Origin: JBNKFV01 sp050289485
Lineage (GTDB): Bacteria; Pseudomonadota; Gammaproteobacteria; Pseudomonadales; Cellvibrionaceae
Reading direction: 5' to 3'
Assembly (NCBI GenBank): GCA_050289485.1
Contig: JBNKFV010000020.1
Span: forward strand, 62,001-126,000
DNA: 64,000 bases
Of this stretch, positions 16,785-25,085 are shown piece after piece. Under the pieces are notes generated by a model. The model saw only the letters and a list, made by a program, of their open reading frames with translations. It searched no databases and was not told where the DNA came from. Within the stretch, counting starts at the first letter, position 1. The number at the start of each line of letters is the position of its first letter. The position numbers were made by a program, and so were the translations under genes.

Positions 16785-17392
16785 TAGGCCACCTCCTGCG
16801 ACGAATGCGTGCGATCGGTAGCGATGATATTTTTCGGATCGGGCAGATCCCACTTCCAGTCTGATAGCTGCCGCGGCCGTGGAACCATATCGATACAGTC
16901 CACTGGGCAGGGTTCTACACACAGATCGCAACCGGTACATTCACTGATAATTACCGTGTGCATTTGCTTGGCAGCACCCAAAATGGCATCTACCGGGCAG
17001 GCCTGAATGCATTTGGTACAGCCGATACATTCGTCTTCGCGAATATAGGCAACTTTGGGTACCTCTGATTCGGTGCCGTGTTCTTCGTCCAGGGTGGGGG
17101 CTTCTACATCCAGCAGATCAGCCAGTGCATTGATAGTAGTTTGACCACCGGGGGGGCATTTGTTGATGGCATCGCCGTTGGCGATGGCTTGTGCATAAGG
17201 GCGGCAGCCGGGGTAGCCACATTGACCACACTGGGTTTGCGGTAGCAAAGAGTCAATCTGCTCGACAATCGGGTCGCCTTCAACTTTGTATTTGATCGCA
17301 GCAAAACCAAGAATGGCACCAAACACCAGGCATAGCAGGGCCAGTGCAGCGACGGCGACAAGGATTGGATGCTCTGAGATAACGTCAAACAT
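16784..17392 (-). CDS. rnfB: Rnf complex ferredoxin subunit RnfB (RsxB)
   Basis: Membrane-anchored polyferredoxin that passes electrons within Rnf. 202 residues: N-terminal helix (ILVAVAALALLCLVFGAILG), an Fe-S domain with CGQCGYPGC and a later Cys in NKCPPGG, and two 4Fe-4S ferredoxin motifs, CIGCTKCIQACPVDAI and CTGCDLCVEPCPVDCI. It follows rnfA by 18 bp and overlaps rnfC. Confidence 0.96.
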   Translation of the reverse strand: MFDVISEHPILVAVAALALLCLVFGAILGFAAIKYKVEGDPIVEQIDSLLPQTQCGQCGYPGCRPYAQAIANGDAINKCPPGGQTTINALADLLDVEAPTLDEEHGTESEVPKVAYIREDECIGCTKCIQACPVDAILGAAKQMHTVIISECTGCDLCVEPCPVDCIDMVPRPRQLSDWKWDLPDPKNIIATDRTHSSQEVA

Positions 17393-17410
17393 GCTCTTTT
17401 ACCACCTGGC

Positions 17411-17986
17411 TTATACGAGTCCACTGAAGCCCATAAAGGCCAGCGACATTAAACCCGCAGTAATCATACCGATGGCCGCTCCCTGAAATGGCACCGGTAC
17501 ATCGGCAGCCGCCAAGCGCTCACGCATGGCTGAAAACAGTATCAACACCAGCGAAAAGCCCAGGGCAGCACCAAAACCGTACAGGCTGGATTCAAAAAAG
17601 TTGTGGGCTTTATTGGTGTTTTGCAGGGCAACGCCGAGTACCGCACAGTTGGTGGTAATCAAAGGCAGAAAAACACCCAATACGCGATACAACAACGGGC
17701 TGGTTTTCTCGATAAACATTTTGGCAAATTGCACCACTACCGCAATCACCAGAATAAAGGCGATGGTGCGCATATATTCTAGGCCCAGCGGCTCGAGTAT
17801 GTAGGTGTGCACCAGATAGCTGCAGACCGAAGCAAGCGTGAGTACAAAGGTGGTGGCGCCGCCCATGCCGATGGCCGTTTCGAGCTTGTTAGACACACCC
17901 ATAAACGGGCACAGGCCAAGAAACTGAACCAATACAAAGTTGTTTACCAAAATGGTACTAAGCAGAATAACTGCAAAATCGGACAT
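17411..17986 (-). CDS. rnfA: Rnf complex membrane subunit RnfA (RsxA)
   Basis: First gene of rnfABCDGE. 191 residues, six membrane helices, with FLGLCPFMGVSNKLETAIGM and LPLITTNCAVLGVAL, the two cysteine-bearing motifs that mirror those of RnfE and hold a membrane 2Fe-2S cluster. With the other five subunits it forms a pump driven by electron flow between ferredoxin and NAD; in enterics the same complex also resets SoxR. Confidence 0.96.
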   Translation of the reverse strand: MSDFAVILLSTILVNNFVLVQFLGLCPFMGVSNKLETAIGMGGATTFVLTLASVCSYLVHTYILEPLGLEYMRTIAFILVIAVVVQFAKMFIEKTSPLLYRVLGVFLPLITTNCAVLGVALQNTNKAHNFFESSLYGFGAALGFSLVLILFSAMRERLAAADVPVPFQGAAIGMITAGLMSLAFMGFSGLV

Positions 17987-18084
17987 GCTTTAGGTCTCAA
18001 TCTATCGCTGTAGGGCCTCTACCGGCCAGTGTCTGCCAGGTGCCAAATTCAGAGATTTCCCTGGGGCGCGGAACTGCGGCGCGT

Positions 18085-18090
18085 ATTATA
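18085..18090 (-). promoter_or_regulatory. Possible -10 element of the rnf operon
   Basis: On the minus strand this reads TATAAT, 95 bp upstream of the rnfA start, in an otherwise G+C-rich leader. No good -35 hexamer stands 17 bp before it, so the call rests on the perfect -10 and its location. Confidence 0.3.
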
Positions 18091-18161
18091 GGGAAGCCAA
18101 GCCCTGTGCGCCATAAGCTACGAGAAACGCCGCCTGATGCGGTGCGTTGTATGCTATTGGC

Positions 18162-18203
18162 GCAGCCCGGCTTGGTTACTCGGTTATGAGCGAGCCGGGC
18201 TGC
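18162..18203 (-). terminator. Stem-loop downstream of metG
   Basis: Perfect 11 bp inverted repeat GCAGCCCGGCT / AGCCGGGCTGC with a 20 nt loop, starting 8 bp past the metG stop and before the rnf promoter region. It has no U-tract on either strand, so it is either a 3'-end-stabilising hairpin or a weak terminator. Confidence 0.5.
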
Positions 18204-18210
18204 TTATAAG

Positions 18211-20235
18211 TTACATAACCCGCTGCCCAGGTTGGGCACCGCTATGGGGTTCCAGCAGGTAAATCTCTTTGCCGCCAGGACCGGCCGCCAGCACCATGCC
18301 TTCTGATATACCAAACTTCATTTTACGGGGGGCTAGGTTGGCCACCATGATAGTCAGCTTGCCTTCGAGGTCTTCTGGCTGATAAGCGCTTTTAATGCCA
18401 GAGAACACGTTGCGAGTTTCACCACCCAAATCCAGGGTTAAGCGTAATAGTTTATCGGCCCCTTCAACATGTTCGGCCTTGGCGATCAAGGCTACACGTA
18501 GATCCACCTTGGCAAAGTCGTTAAAGGTGATCTCGTCGGCAATGGGTTCATCGGCCAACGGCCCTGTGAGTGCAGGTTTGTTGGCTTCTGCCAGTGCTTC
18601 TTTGGATTCTTCCAGCATGGCGTCTACCTTGTCTTTCTCAATGCGGCTAAGTAAGGGTTTGAATTCAGCTATGGCCGCTTCACGACGGAAGGCGCCAGTG
18701 CTTTCCCAGCTCAGGGTTTCTTGCAGAAACGCCTCTGCACGCTCTACCAAAGCAGGGATCACTGGCTTTAAGTACGCCATCAATACGCGGAACAGGTTAA
18801 TGCCCATGGTGCAAACGTCGAGTACTTTCTGCTCTTGGCCGGCTTCTTTGGCCAGTGTCCAAGGTGCCTGGGCCGCGATGTATTCATTGGCCGCATCGGC
18901 CAATGCCATAATCTCACGCATGGCACGGCTGAATTCGCGGTTTTCGTAGGCTCCGGCAATACTTTCGCTGGCTTCGGTAAACTGCTGCCACAACTCAGGG
19001 CTGTCGATGTTGCTGCCCAGTGTGCCGCCAGATTTCTGGATAAATTTGGCGGTACGGCTGGCGATGTTGACCACTTTGCCCACCAGATCGGAATTCACTT
19101 TTTGAATGAAATCGTCGAGGTTCAAGTCGAGGTCGTCCACCCCGTTAGAGAGTTTTGCCGCAAAGTAATACCGCAGATACTCAGGGTTCAAATGGTTGAG
19201 GTACGTGCTGGCGTTAATGAACGTACCGCGTGATTTCGACATCTTCTGACCATTCACCGTGAGAAATCCGTGTACGTTGACGGCGGTTGGTGTACGGAAC
19301 TGGGCTGAATGCAGCATTGAGGGCCAGAACAGTGCGTGGAAATTCACAATGTCTTTGCCGATGAAATGGTACAGCTCTGCCGTCGAATCTTTGCCCCAAT
19401 ACTCGTCAAAGTCGAGGCCCTCGGTGCGGTTACACAGGTTTTTAAAACTGGCCATGTAGCCGATAGGGGCGTCGAGCCACACATAAAAGTATTTGCCCGG
19501 CGCGTCGGGAATTTCGAAACCAAAATAGGGCGCATCGCGGGATATATCCCACTCCTGCAGGCCACTATCGAGCCATTCAGCCAGTTTGTTGGCGACTTCA
19601 TTTTGCAGGTGGCCGGCACGGGTCCACTGTTTCAGAAAATCAGCGAATTCCGGCAGTTTGAAAAAGTAGTGTTCAGACTCTTTTTCTACCGGTGTGGCGC
19701 CAGATAGTACTGATTTTGGGTTTAACAGTTCAGGCGGGGTATAGGTGGCACCACAGGCTTCACAGTTGTCGCCGTACTGGTCATCAGTTTTACAGCGAGG
19801 GCACGTGCCCTTGATGTAACGATCGGCCAAAAACAGGTTTTTCTCTGGGTCGTAGGCCTGGGTAATCGTGCGTGTAGCAATGTGGCCGTTGGCCTTAAGG
19901 CGATTGTAAATCAGGCACGACAACTCACGGTTTTCTTCCGAATGGGTTGAATGATAGTTGTCAAAGCTAATGCCAAACGCAGCGAAGTCGCGTTCATGCT
20001 CGGCCTTCACGTTGGCAATTTGCTGTTCGGCGGTAAGCCCCAGTTGCTCGGCTTTGAGCATGATAGCCGTTCCATGGGCGTCGTCGGCACAGACGTAGGT
20101 GCACTGATGGCCACGCATTTTTTGAAAGCGAACCCAGATATCCGTTTGAATGTATTCCACCAAATGGCCCAAATGAATGGCGCCGTTGGCGTAAGGAAGT
20201 GCACTGGTTACAAGAATTTTTCGCGCGTTAGTCAT
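18211..20235 (-). CDS. metG: Methionyl-tRNA synthetase
   Basis: Charges tRNA-Met and initiator tRNA. 674 residues, the long dimeric form. The class I signature is ALPYANGAIHLGHLVEY (HLGH) and the KMSKS loop is NGQKMSKSRGTF. A CP-domain zinc knuckle is visible in CPRCKTDDQYGDNCEACG (about 146-163), and residues from about 570 form the C-terminal tRNA-binding (Trbp111-like) domain with DLRVALIAKAEHVEGADKL. It is divergent from apbC, the arrangement common in gammaproteobacteria. Confidence 0.97.
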   Translation of the reverse strand: MTNARKILVTSALPYANGAIHLGHLVEYIQTDIWVRFQKMRGHQCTYVCADDAHGTAIMLKAEQLGLTAEQQIANVKAEHERDFAAFGISFDNYHSTHSEENRELSCLIYNRLKANGHIATRTITQAYDPEKNLFLADRYIKGTCPRCKTDDQYGDNCEACGATYTPPELLNPKSVLSGATPVEKESEHYFFKLPEFADFLKQWTRAGHLQNEVANKLAEWLDSGLQEWDISRDAPYFGFEIPDAPGKYFYVWLDAPIGYMASFKNLCNRTEGLDFDEYWGKDSTAELYHFIGKDIVNFHALFWPSMLHSAQFRTPTAVNVHGFLTVNGQKMSKSRGTFINASTYLNHLNPEYLRYYFAAKLSNGVDDLDLNLDDFIQKVNSDLVGKVVNIASRTAKFIQKSGGTLGSNIDSPELWQQFTEASESIAGAYENREFSRAMREIMALADAANEYIAAQAPWTLAKEAGQEQKVLDVCTMGINLFRVLMAYLKPVIPALVERAEAFLQETLSWESTGAFRREAAIAEFKPLLSRIEKDKVDAMLEESKEALAEANKPALTGPLADEPIADEITFNDFAKVDLRVALIAKAEHVEGADKLLRLTLDLGGETRNVFSGIKSAYQPEDLEGKLTIMVANLAPRKMKFGISEGMVLAAGPGGKEIYLLEPHSGAQPGQRVM

Positions 20236-20311
20236 GAAATCTCATCTGCTTTCAGGTTAATGCTGGCTGCCCGCAGTGCGAATGGGCACAGGGGTTTTAA
20301 AGACGCGCAAC

Positions 20312-20333
20312 TATAGCAAAAATTATTGCTATA
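20312..20333. promoter_or_regulatory. Perfect inverted repeat in the metG/apbC divergent promoter region
   Basis: TATAGCAA - 6 bp - TTGCTATA, two perfect 8 bp arms in the 217 bp between metG and apbC. The A+T-rich symmetric form suits a dimeric regulator or an overlapping promoter element. No regulator can be named. Confidence 0.4.
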
Positions 20334-20452
20334 AGCAGGGGTTGTGGCGTATCTGGTCGTTGTCAGTGGTTGTGTGTGCGAATCTGGTATGATGCGCAGG
20401 CTCGGCGGCCTGCCATTTCGTTTATTGCCGCGGTTTTTACAAGGTTATTGCT

Positions 20453-21538
20453 ATGTCTACGTTGTTGCCCAGTGTTGAACAGATTACGTCTTTGGTTTCT
20501 ACATTGCCCCTGCCTGCTTTGGGTAAAACCCTTGGCGCGTTGAAGGCGGTTGATCGGGTTGATCAGAGTAAAGACGGCAGTATCACGGTATCGCTGGTTT
20601 TCGCTTTTCCTGTTGGCCACATCGATGCTGACATCGCGCAGCAGGTTGCTACAGCCGTGCAAGCAGTCGAAGGCGTGGGGCACGTGACAGTGGATATTGA
20701 TTGGCATGTTGAAGCACCGGAGCGCAACCAAGTACTAACTGGACTTGAGCAGGTAAAACATATTGTGGCGGTGGCCTCGGGTAAAGGCGGGGTGGGTAAA
20801 TCGACGACGTCGGTGAATCTCGCGCTTGCACTCAGTGCCATGGGTGCCAAAGTGGGCCTGATGGACGCTGATATTTACGGGCCCAGCGTGCCGCAAATGG
20901 TGGGCGCGGCGAATCAGCGGCCAGCAGTTAGTGAGCAAGTGATGGCACCTGTGCCTGCATTGGGGTTGGCAACCAATTCCATGGGGTATCTGGTGACGGA
21001 AAATACGCCCATGGTATGGCGAGGACCAATGGCCAGCGGTGCGTTGCAGCAGATTCTCACGCAAACCCAATGGGGCGAACTCGACTATCTGATTATTGAT
21101 ATGCCCCCCGGTACCGGTGATATTCAATTGACGCTATCGCAGAAGGTGCCGCTGTCGGGTGCTGTGATTGTGACCACACCGCAGGATATCGCTTTGCTCG
21201 ATGCCAAGAAGGCCGTTGAGATGTTCCGCAAGGTGAATGTGCCTGTGTTGGGTGTGGTTGAAAATATGGCCACGCATATTTGTTCAAACTGTGGCCATGA
21301 AGAGCATATTTTTGGCAGCGGCGGTGGTGAGCGTATTGCGCAAGCCTATCAAACCCAATTACTCGGTTCGCTACCGCTGGATTTGTCGATTCAGCGCCAG
21401 GCGGATGCCGGGCACCCTACGGTAGTGAGTGAGCCAGACTCATCCATTGCCGGTATGTATCGGCAGATAGGGTTACGTGTAACGGCAGAATTGGCCCAAC
21501 AGATTCAGATGGTTCCGCACATAGAAATGGGTGACTGA
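20453..21538 (+). CDS. apbC: Iron-sulfur cluster carrier ApbC (Mrp/NBP35 family)
   Basis: P-loop ATPase that holds and transfers 4Fe-4S clusters. 361 residues: an N-terminal MIP18-like domain (about 1-90), the deviant Walker A VASGKGGVGKSTTSVNLAL near 105, LMDADIYGPSVPQM, DMPPGTGDIQLTL, and the cluster-binding CxxC in ICSNCGHEEHIFG near 280. It is divergent from metG. In Pseudomonas the next gene is dcd; here dcd is about 28 kb away. Confidence 0.95.
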   Translation: MSTLLPSVEQITSLVSTLPLPALGKTLGALKAVDRVDQSKDGSITVSLVFAFPVGHIDADIAQQVATAVQAVEGVGHVTVDIDWHVEAPERNQVLTGLEQVKHIVAVASGKGGVGKSTTSVNLALALSAMGAKVGLMDADIYGPSVPQMVGAANQRPAVSEQVMAPVPALGLATNSMGYLVTENTPMVWRGPMASGALQQILTQTQWGELDYLIIDMPPGTGDIQLTLSQKVPLSGAVIVTTPQDIALLDAKKAVEMFRKVNVPVLGVVENMATHICSNCGHEEHIFGSGGGERIAQAYQTQLLGSLPLDLSIQRQADAGHPTVVSEPDSSIAGMYRQIGLRVTAELAQQIQMVPHIEMGD

Positions 21539-21547
21539 TCCCCTTGG

Positions 21548-22498
21548 TCACTTATCTGTTGCGGGCTTGGCGTAGCGTTTTTCCCATGTAGCCTCGAACT
21601 GGTCACCCTCTGCTAGAATGGCGTCTAACTGGCCGTTTTCCTTAATGGCTTGCAAACCTCGGGCAATAATTTCGTTAATCACCTTGCCGTGATCGTTTTT
21701 CGCAACCAGATAACAAACGTCATATTTTTTGAACAACGCTCGCGATATGTTGGAGGAAAGCTTTTCATTTTCGATCAGTGACTCTACTGCCATTAAAGGT
21801 TGAATGATGGCATCGATTCGTCCGCTTAGCATACGATGCAGGGTGGCGTTCGCATTACTGGCGGGGTATGTCGGATAGTCCAGCAAGTTGATATGAAAAC
21901 GTTCGGTTTCAATGTGGTAAGGAAAGGCTGCTTGGGCAATACGGATTTTCTCATCTGGCAAAAGAGGCCGGTTAAAACGTTTTTCTACCTCATCCAGTAG
22001 TGCTTGTTTGCGATAAAAGCGTTGCGTGATGTTCGACAATATTTGCTGTTCTTCTGCAGGGAAACCTGTGAGGTGGTCGCTAATCTCAGCGTCAGTCAGT
22101 TGATAGGGTGTTTCATCCAGTAATTTACGATCAATCGGTTTGGATTTGTTGCTGAAAATGCCAAACACCACCGTGCCGACTTTTTCTCTAGAAAATTCCA
22201 GGTATTTCTCAATCTCAGGGTTGGGAACACACAACATAGGTAAATGAAAATCACTCCCCCCTTGGCTGACTTCACGCAGTGATCGTGCGAAAGGGCGAAG
22301 CTGAGTGACAATCTTTGTATCAGGCAACTCTTTGTCGATGGCTTCGATAATTTGTAGGTAGATTTGTTCTGCTTGTACTGGTTGATTTGGTCCACTGATA
22401 TTAGGCACGTTGGCAACTATTTGGGATTGCGCATAACTGGTGCAAGAAAAAACCAGCAACGTAAAAATCCTGGCTAACAGCTTCTGAATTGTTGGCAT
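21548..22498 (-). CDS. Orphan periplasmic solute-binding-like protein, copy 1
   Basis: 316 residues with a signal peptide (MPTIQKLLARIFTLLVFSC then SYAQSQ) and an overall family 3 solute-binding-protein look. It is clearly a paralogue of the protein at 26096-27145: shared segments are IVTQLRPFARSLREVSQG versus ISTQIRPFSRSLREVSRG, a conserved Cys in PMLCVPNPEIE / PALCVPSPEIE, AFPYHIE, LHRMLSGRIDAII / LHRLLSGRIDAII, and KYDVCYLVAKN / EYDVCYLVAKN. No permease or ATPase is adjacent. It ends 9 bp from the convergent apbC. The ligand is unknown; sensing or chaperoning of a solute is possible. Confidence 0.75.
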   Translation of the reverse strand: MPTIQKLLARIFTLLVFSCTSYAQSQIVANVPNISGPNQPVQAEQIYLQIIEAIDKELPDTKIVTQLRPFARSLREVSQGGSDFHLPMLCVPNPEIEKYLEFSREKVGTVVFGIFSNKSKPIDRKLLDETPYQLTDAEISDHLTGFPAEEQQILSNITQRFYRKQALLDEVEKRFNRPLLPDEKIRIAQAAFPYHIETERFHINLLDYPTYPASNANATLHRMLSGRIDAIIQPLMAVESLIENEKLSSNISRALFKKYDVCYLVAKNDHGKVINEIIARGLQAIKENGQLDAILAEGDQFEATWEKRYAKPATDK

Positions 22499-22536
22499 AA
22501 TGTCGTTAGTCTATTATCAACAGGATCATCCAAATT

Positions 22537-22705
22537 ATTAACCAGGCAATTAAATAGGTCTCCTATCTATTTAATTGTGCGCCCTTCAAATACGGGCGGA
22601 AATGTGTGAATTTCCTTGTATTTTAAGGGCTTACACTGGCTTTGTGGCCAGTAGCGGCACGTCAATGTGCTGCATTAACCCGACATAAAAGCTTGCCGGG
22701 TTAAT
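22537..22705 (+). repeat. Structured intergenic repeat, copy A
   Basis: A 169 bp member of a dispersed family with copies at 40297-40486 and 62266-62424. It begins ATTAACC and ends GGTTAAT. The 5' hairpin is a perfect 11 bp stem, CAATTAAATAG (22547-22557) and CTATTTAATTG (22567-22577), around a loop holding GTCTCCT. The 3' hairpin is ATTAACCCG (22674-22682) and CGGGTTAAT (22697-22705). Conserved inner words are CCTTGTATTTT and GGCTTACAC. It lies 39 bp upstream of the binding-protein gene that ends at 22498. Confidence 0.75.
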
Positions 22706-22774
22706 CGTGTCAACAGGCCTAAATCCGTGCCAACTTTATGAGTGTAGTCTATTTGTAATGGCATCTTAATAACC

Positions 22775-22922
22775 CTAGCAGCGTGTTGAAAAACTATCTG
22801 CGTGGGTTCTGCGGCGTTAAAATCGGACTCAAAATGCTCATTTATCACGCATAAACTCCGCTTTTTCGTTCGATTTTGCCTTGCATAACCTGCCTCGAAA
22901 ACGTTTTTCAACAGGCTGCTAG
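22775..22922 (-). mobile_element. MITE-like element with 20 bp terminal inverted repeats
   Basis: A 148 bp element bounded by CTAGCAGCGTGTTGAAAAAC (22775-22794) and, inverted, CTAGCAGCCTGTTGAAAAAC (22903-22922), 19 of 20 identical. The interior resembles a non-coding element I know from many gammaproteobacterial genomes, often mis-annotated as a small protein because a frame crosses it. Each end carries CTAG. The right CTAG contains the TAG stop codon of the TSUP transporter gene at 22919-23719. No transposase is encoded. Confidence 0.75.
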
Positions 22923-23719
22923 TGGCTAAAGAACTGTCGCCCCATACTGACCAGACAGAGTACTAACAGGGCGTAACCCAGTACCCTATAGAACATAGGC
23001 GACTGCAACCTCAGCAAGTGGCCGTGGACTTTAAGCCCAAGAAAGTGGCCGAGGAAGGCGCAGGGTAATAACCAAAGTTGATGTACCAGCTGCAGGCTCA
23101 CATCATAGGCATGCAATGTACCCAGCTTGATCACACAGACCACGGTCCATAGTACAAAAAAACTGGCTCTTATCTGATGTTTGTCGAGATATTTAATGCC
23201 TACCGCAGCAATAATCGGCGCGCCGGACAAGGATAGCCCCGACACATACCCGCCCAGCAGTAATGCCGGTACTTCCACCCATCGGCGCGGCGTTGATAGC
23301 TTTGCGGCGAAAATATAATTGAGCGAGTAACCGATGATCACGGCATAAACCACCAACAGCACGGTTTGCTCGGGTAGCGTAATCAGGCCAAAAACACCAA
23401 TGAGGTAGGTAGGCATAATGGCGGCGAGCAAGCCGCAGACGACTTTCCAGTTAATCTGGTGCCGGTCTTTCACCAGCGTGACAGATGAAAACACCAGTAA
23501 CTGCACACAGATAATGGGTACGAGAAACAGAACGGAATCTACCGCCAGCAAGGCAATAGGGTACATTAGCCCGGCACCGCCAAAACCCAGCCCGGCGCGC
23601 ACAAAACCAGACCAGCAAAATGCCAGCATCAGTACCACAATGGTGTATATCGAGAAGTCCACAGTAACGCCGTCCAAAAAAGGCGTCAGTGTAGCAGTCT
23701 GCCGAGGAAAAAAAGACAT
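22919..23719 (-). CDS. TSUP family membrane transporter (TauE/SafE type)
   Basis: About 266 residues and eight or so membrane helices. The TauE/SafE pattern is visible: LAFCWSGFVRAGLGFGGAGL in the first half and LLGGYVSGLSLSGAPIIA in the second, the two related repeats of the family. Members export sulfite, sulfonates or organic sulfur compounds; the substrate here is not evident. The stop codon lies inside the terminal repeat of a MITE-like element, so the original C-terminus may have been altered by a few residues. The start is not firmly fixed because the ATG at 23719 lacks a strong ribosome site. Confidence 0.85.
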   Translation of the reverse strand: MSFFPRQTATLTPFLDGVTVDFSIYTIVVLMLAFCWSGFVRAGLGFGGAGLMYPIALLAVDSVLFLVPIICVQLLVFSSVTLVKDRHQINWKVVCGLLAAIMPTYLIGVFGLITLPEQTVLLVVYAVIIGYSLNYIFAAKLSTPRRWVEVPALLLGGYVSGLSLSGAPIIAAVGIKYLDKHQIRASFFVLWTVVCVIKLGTLHAYDVSLQLVHQLWLLPCAFLGHFLGLKVHGHLLRLQSPMFYRVLGYALLVLCLVSMGRQFFSH

Positions 23720-23794
23720 TGCTGCTAAAGTATAGACTGTGGTTTTACAAACAACTGGTCATTTAAACTGGGCCAGTTATTGCAGCGGAGTAAT

Positions 23795-24160
23795 ATGATG
23801 ATTACCTATTTTTATTGGTTTCTGGTGATACTTATCGCCGTCGGAGTGCTCGGCAGCCTGGGTAGGATGAATTACTGGAGGGCCGCAGTTCTGGGTTGCC
23901 TGGCAGTATTTTTAGTGGGCTCGCTGGCATACTACTTTCATTTTCAGCAGGTCTTTGTCAAACGCTATGGCGGAGTTATGGCGATAACCGTGCCCAAAGG
24001 CCAGCGCCATATTGTTGCGACCTGGAAAGACGACAACTTATGGGTCGAAAATTATGATCCAGCGACCAACATCTGTCATTTTAATGAATACTCCAAGGGC
24101 AATGTTTTGCAAGGGAAGGTCACCATCAAAGACTGTTTTCCGATTGCAGTACAACAGTAA
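23795..24160 (+). CDS. Small membrane-associated hypothetical protein
   Basis: About 121 residues starting MMITYFYWFLVILIAVG. Two N-terminal membrane helices (about 4-22 and 30-48) are followed by an extramembrane domain of about 70 residues with GGVMAITVPKGQRHIVATWK and a Cys-containing end (NICHF, IKDCFPIAVQQ). Consecutive ATGs at 23795 and 23798 both follow a GGAG site. I do not recognise a family. It lies 34 bp before the DUF924 gene on the same strand, so they may share a transcript. Confidence 0.65.
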   Translation: MMITYFYWFLVILIAVGVLGSLGRMNYWRAAVLGCLAVFLVGSLAYYFHFQQVFVKRYGGVMAITVPKGQRHIVATWKDDNLWVENYDPATNICHFNEYSKGNVLQGKVTIKDCFPIAVQQ

Positions 24161-24194
24161 CCCTGTAGCCAAACGTTATTTCTAGGGAGCTGCC

Positions 24195-24731
24195 ATGTAT
24201 AACAAGGTTTTGGAATTCTGGTTCAATAACATTAATCGTTCCAGGTGGTTTGTTAAGGATGCAGCGTTCGATCAGGAAATTCGTGTACAGTTTTCTGATA
24301 TTCACGCCCGAGCAACAAAAAGCGAACTGTGGCGATGGCGCTCTAACCCCTTGGGTAGTCTGGCCGAAGTGATAATGCTGGATCAGTTTTCACGAAATAT
24401 GTACCGTGGCAATGCGGAATCTTTTCATCATGATTCGCTGGCGTTGGCGCTGGCTCAAAATGCAATAGCCAGCGGATTCGACACTGAATTAAGTCCAGAG
24501 CAACGAAGCTTTTTGTATATGCCTTTTATGCATAGCGAGTCTCTGCTTATTCACGAAGAGGCGGTTCGCCTGTTTACGAAGCTCGGTAGAAAATCCAATC
24601 TGGAATTCGAACTAAAACACAAAGCAATCATTGAAAGGTTTGGTCGCTATCCGCATAGAAATCAGATTCTTGGGCGTATTTCAACACCAGAAGAAAGCCA
24701 ATTCTTGCTGCAGCCCGGATCTGGATTCTAA
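24195..24731 (+). CDS. DUF924 family protein
   Basis: 178 residues, all helical in appearance, matching the DUF924 (TPR-like) family: VLEFWF at the start, RWFVKDAAFDQEIRVQF, LAEVIMLDQFSRNMYRG, the RSFLYMPFMHSE motif, and HRNQILGRISTPEE near the end. It has a strong AGGGAGC ribosome site. Function of the family is unknown. Confidence 0.88.
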   Translation: MYNKVLEFWFNNINRSRWFVKDAAFDQEIRVQFSDIHARATKSELWRWRSNPLGSLAEVIMLDQFSRNMYRGNAESFHHDSLALALAQNAIASGFDTELSPEQRSFLYMPFMHSESLLIHEEAVRLFTKLGRKSNLEFELKHKAIIERFGRYPHRNQILGRISTPEESQFLLQPGSGF

Positions 24732-25085
24732 AAACACAGGATTAGTGACGAAATGGTACAAACACGATCAGTGACAGCAGGTTTTCCACCCTGCGCCTGA
24801 ATGGTGCAAGAATCGTAGGGGGCTTCCTCGGCAGCGGGGGCAGACAAGTTGAAACCGCGTCGAAGGAAATAAATACGCAGCATTTGCTCTGTGGATTGTG
24901 GAAAAACTGTCCAAACAGCATAAAATTGAAAAAAAGCGCATATATCACCATTATTCCTTTATATTCTTCTTTATATTCTTTAAGGAATACCCAAAAATCC
25001 ATGTCACCAAGTACGTGAGCAGTACATTTGCTACGCGAAATTAGACTGGGAACTACAATTTTTACATTTACTTGAGGTGATATAT
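24732..25085. promoter_or_regulatory. AT-rich intergenic region upstream of the XRE gene, with an inverted repeat
   Basis: No gene seen. At 24953-24988 there is ATTCCTTT ... AAGGAAT enclosing two near-identical 12 bp units, TTTATATTCTTC and TTTATATTCTTT, about 100 bp upstream of the regulator. The symmetry makes it a candidate operator for that regulator. The A+T content rises sharply here relative to the DUF924 gene. Confidence 0.4.

Noticed and set aside
21531..21551. Hairpin GTGAC/GTCAC at the apbC stop as a terminator
   Set aside because: Only 5 bp of stem and no U-tract; likely chance.
22675..22911. 78-codon frame on the minus strand (reads FEAGYARQNRTKKRSL)
   Set aside because: It lies inside the MITE-like element and crosses its terminal repeats; the same kind of frame appears wherever this element occurs and is not a gene.
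24742..25002. 86-codon frame on the minus strand upstream of the XRE gene
   Set aside because: It spans the AT-rich promoter region and inverted repeat, and the peptide resembles nothing.
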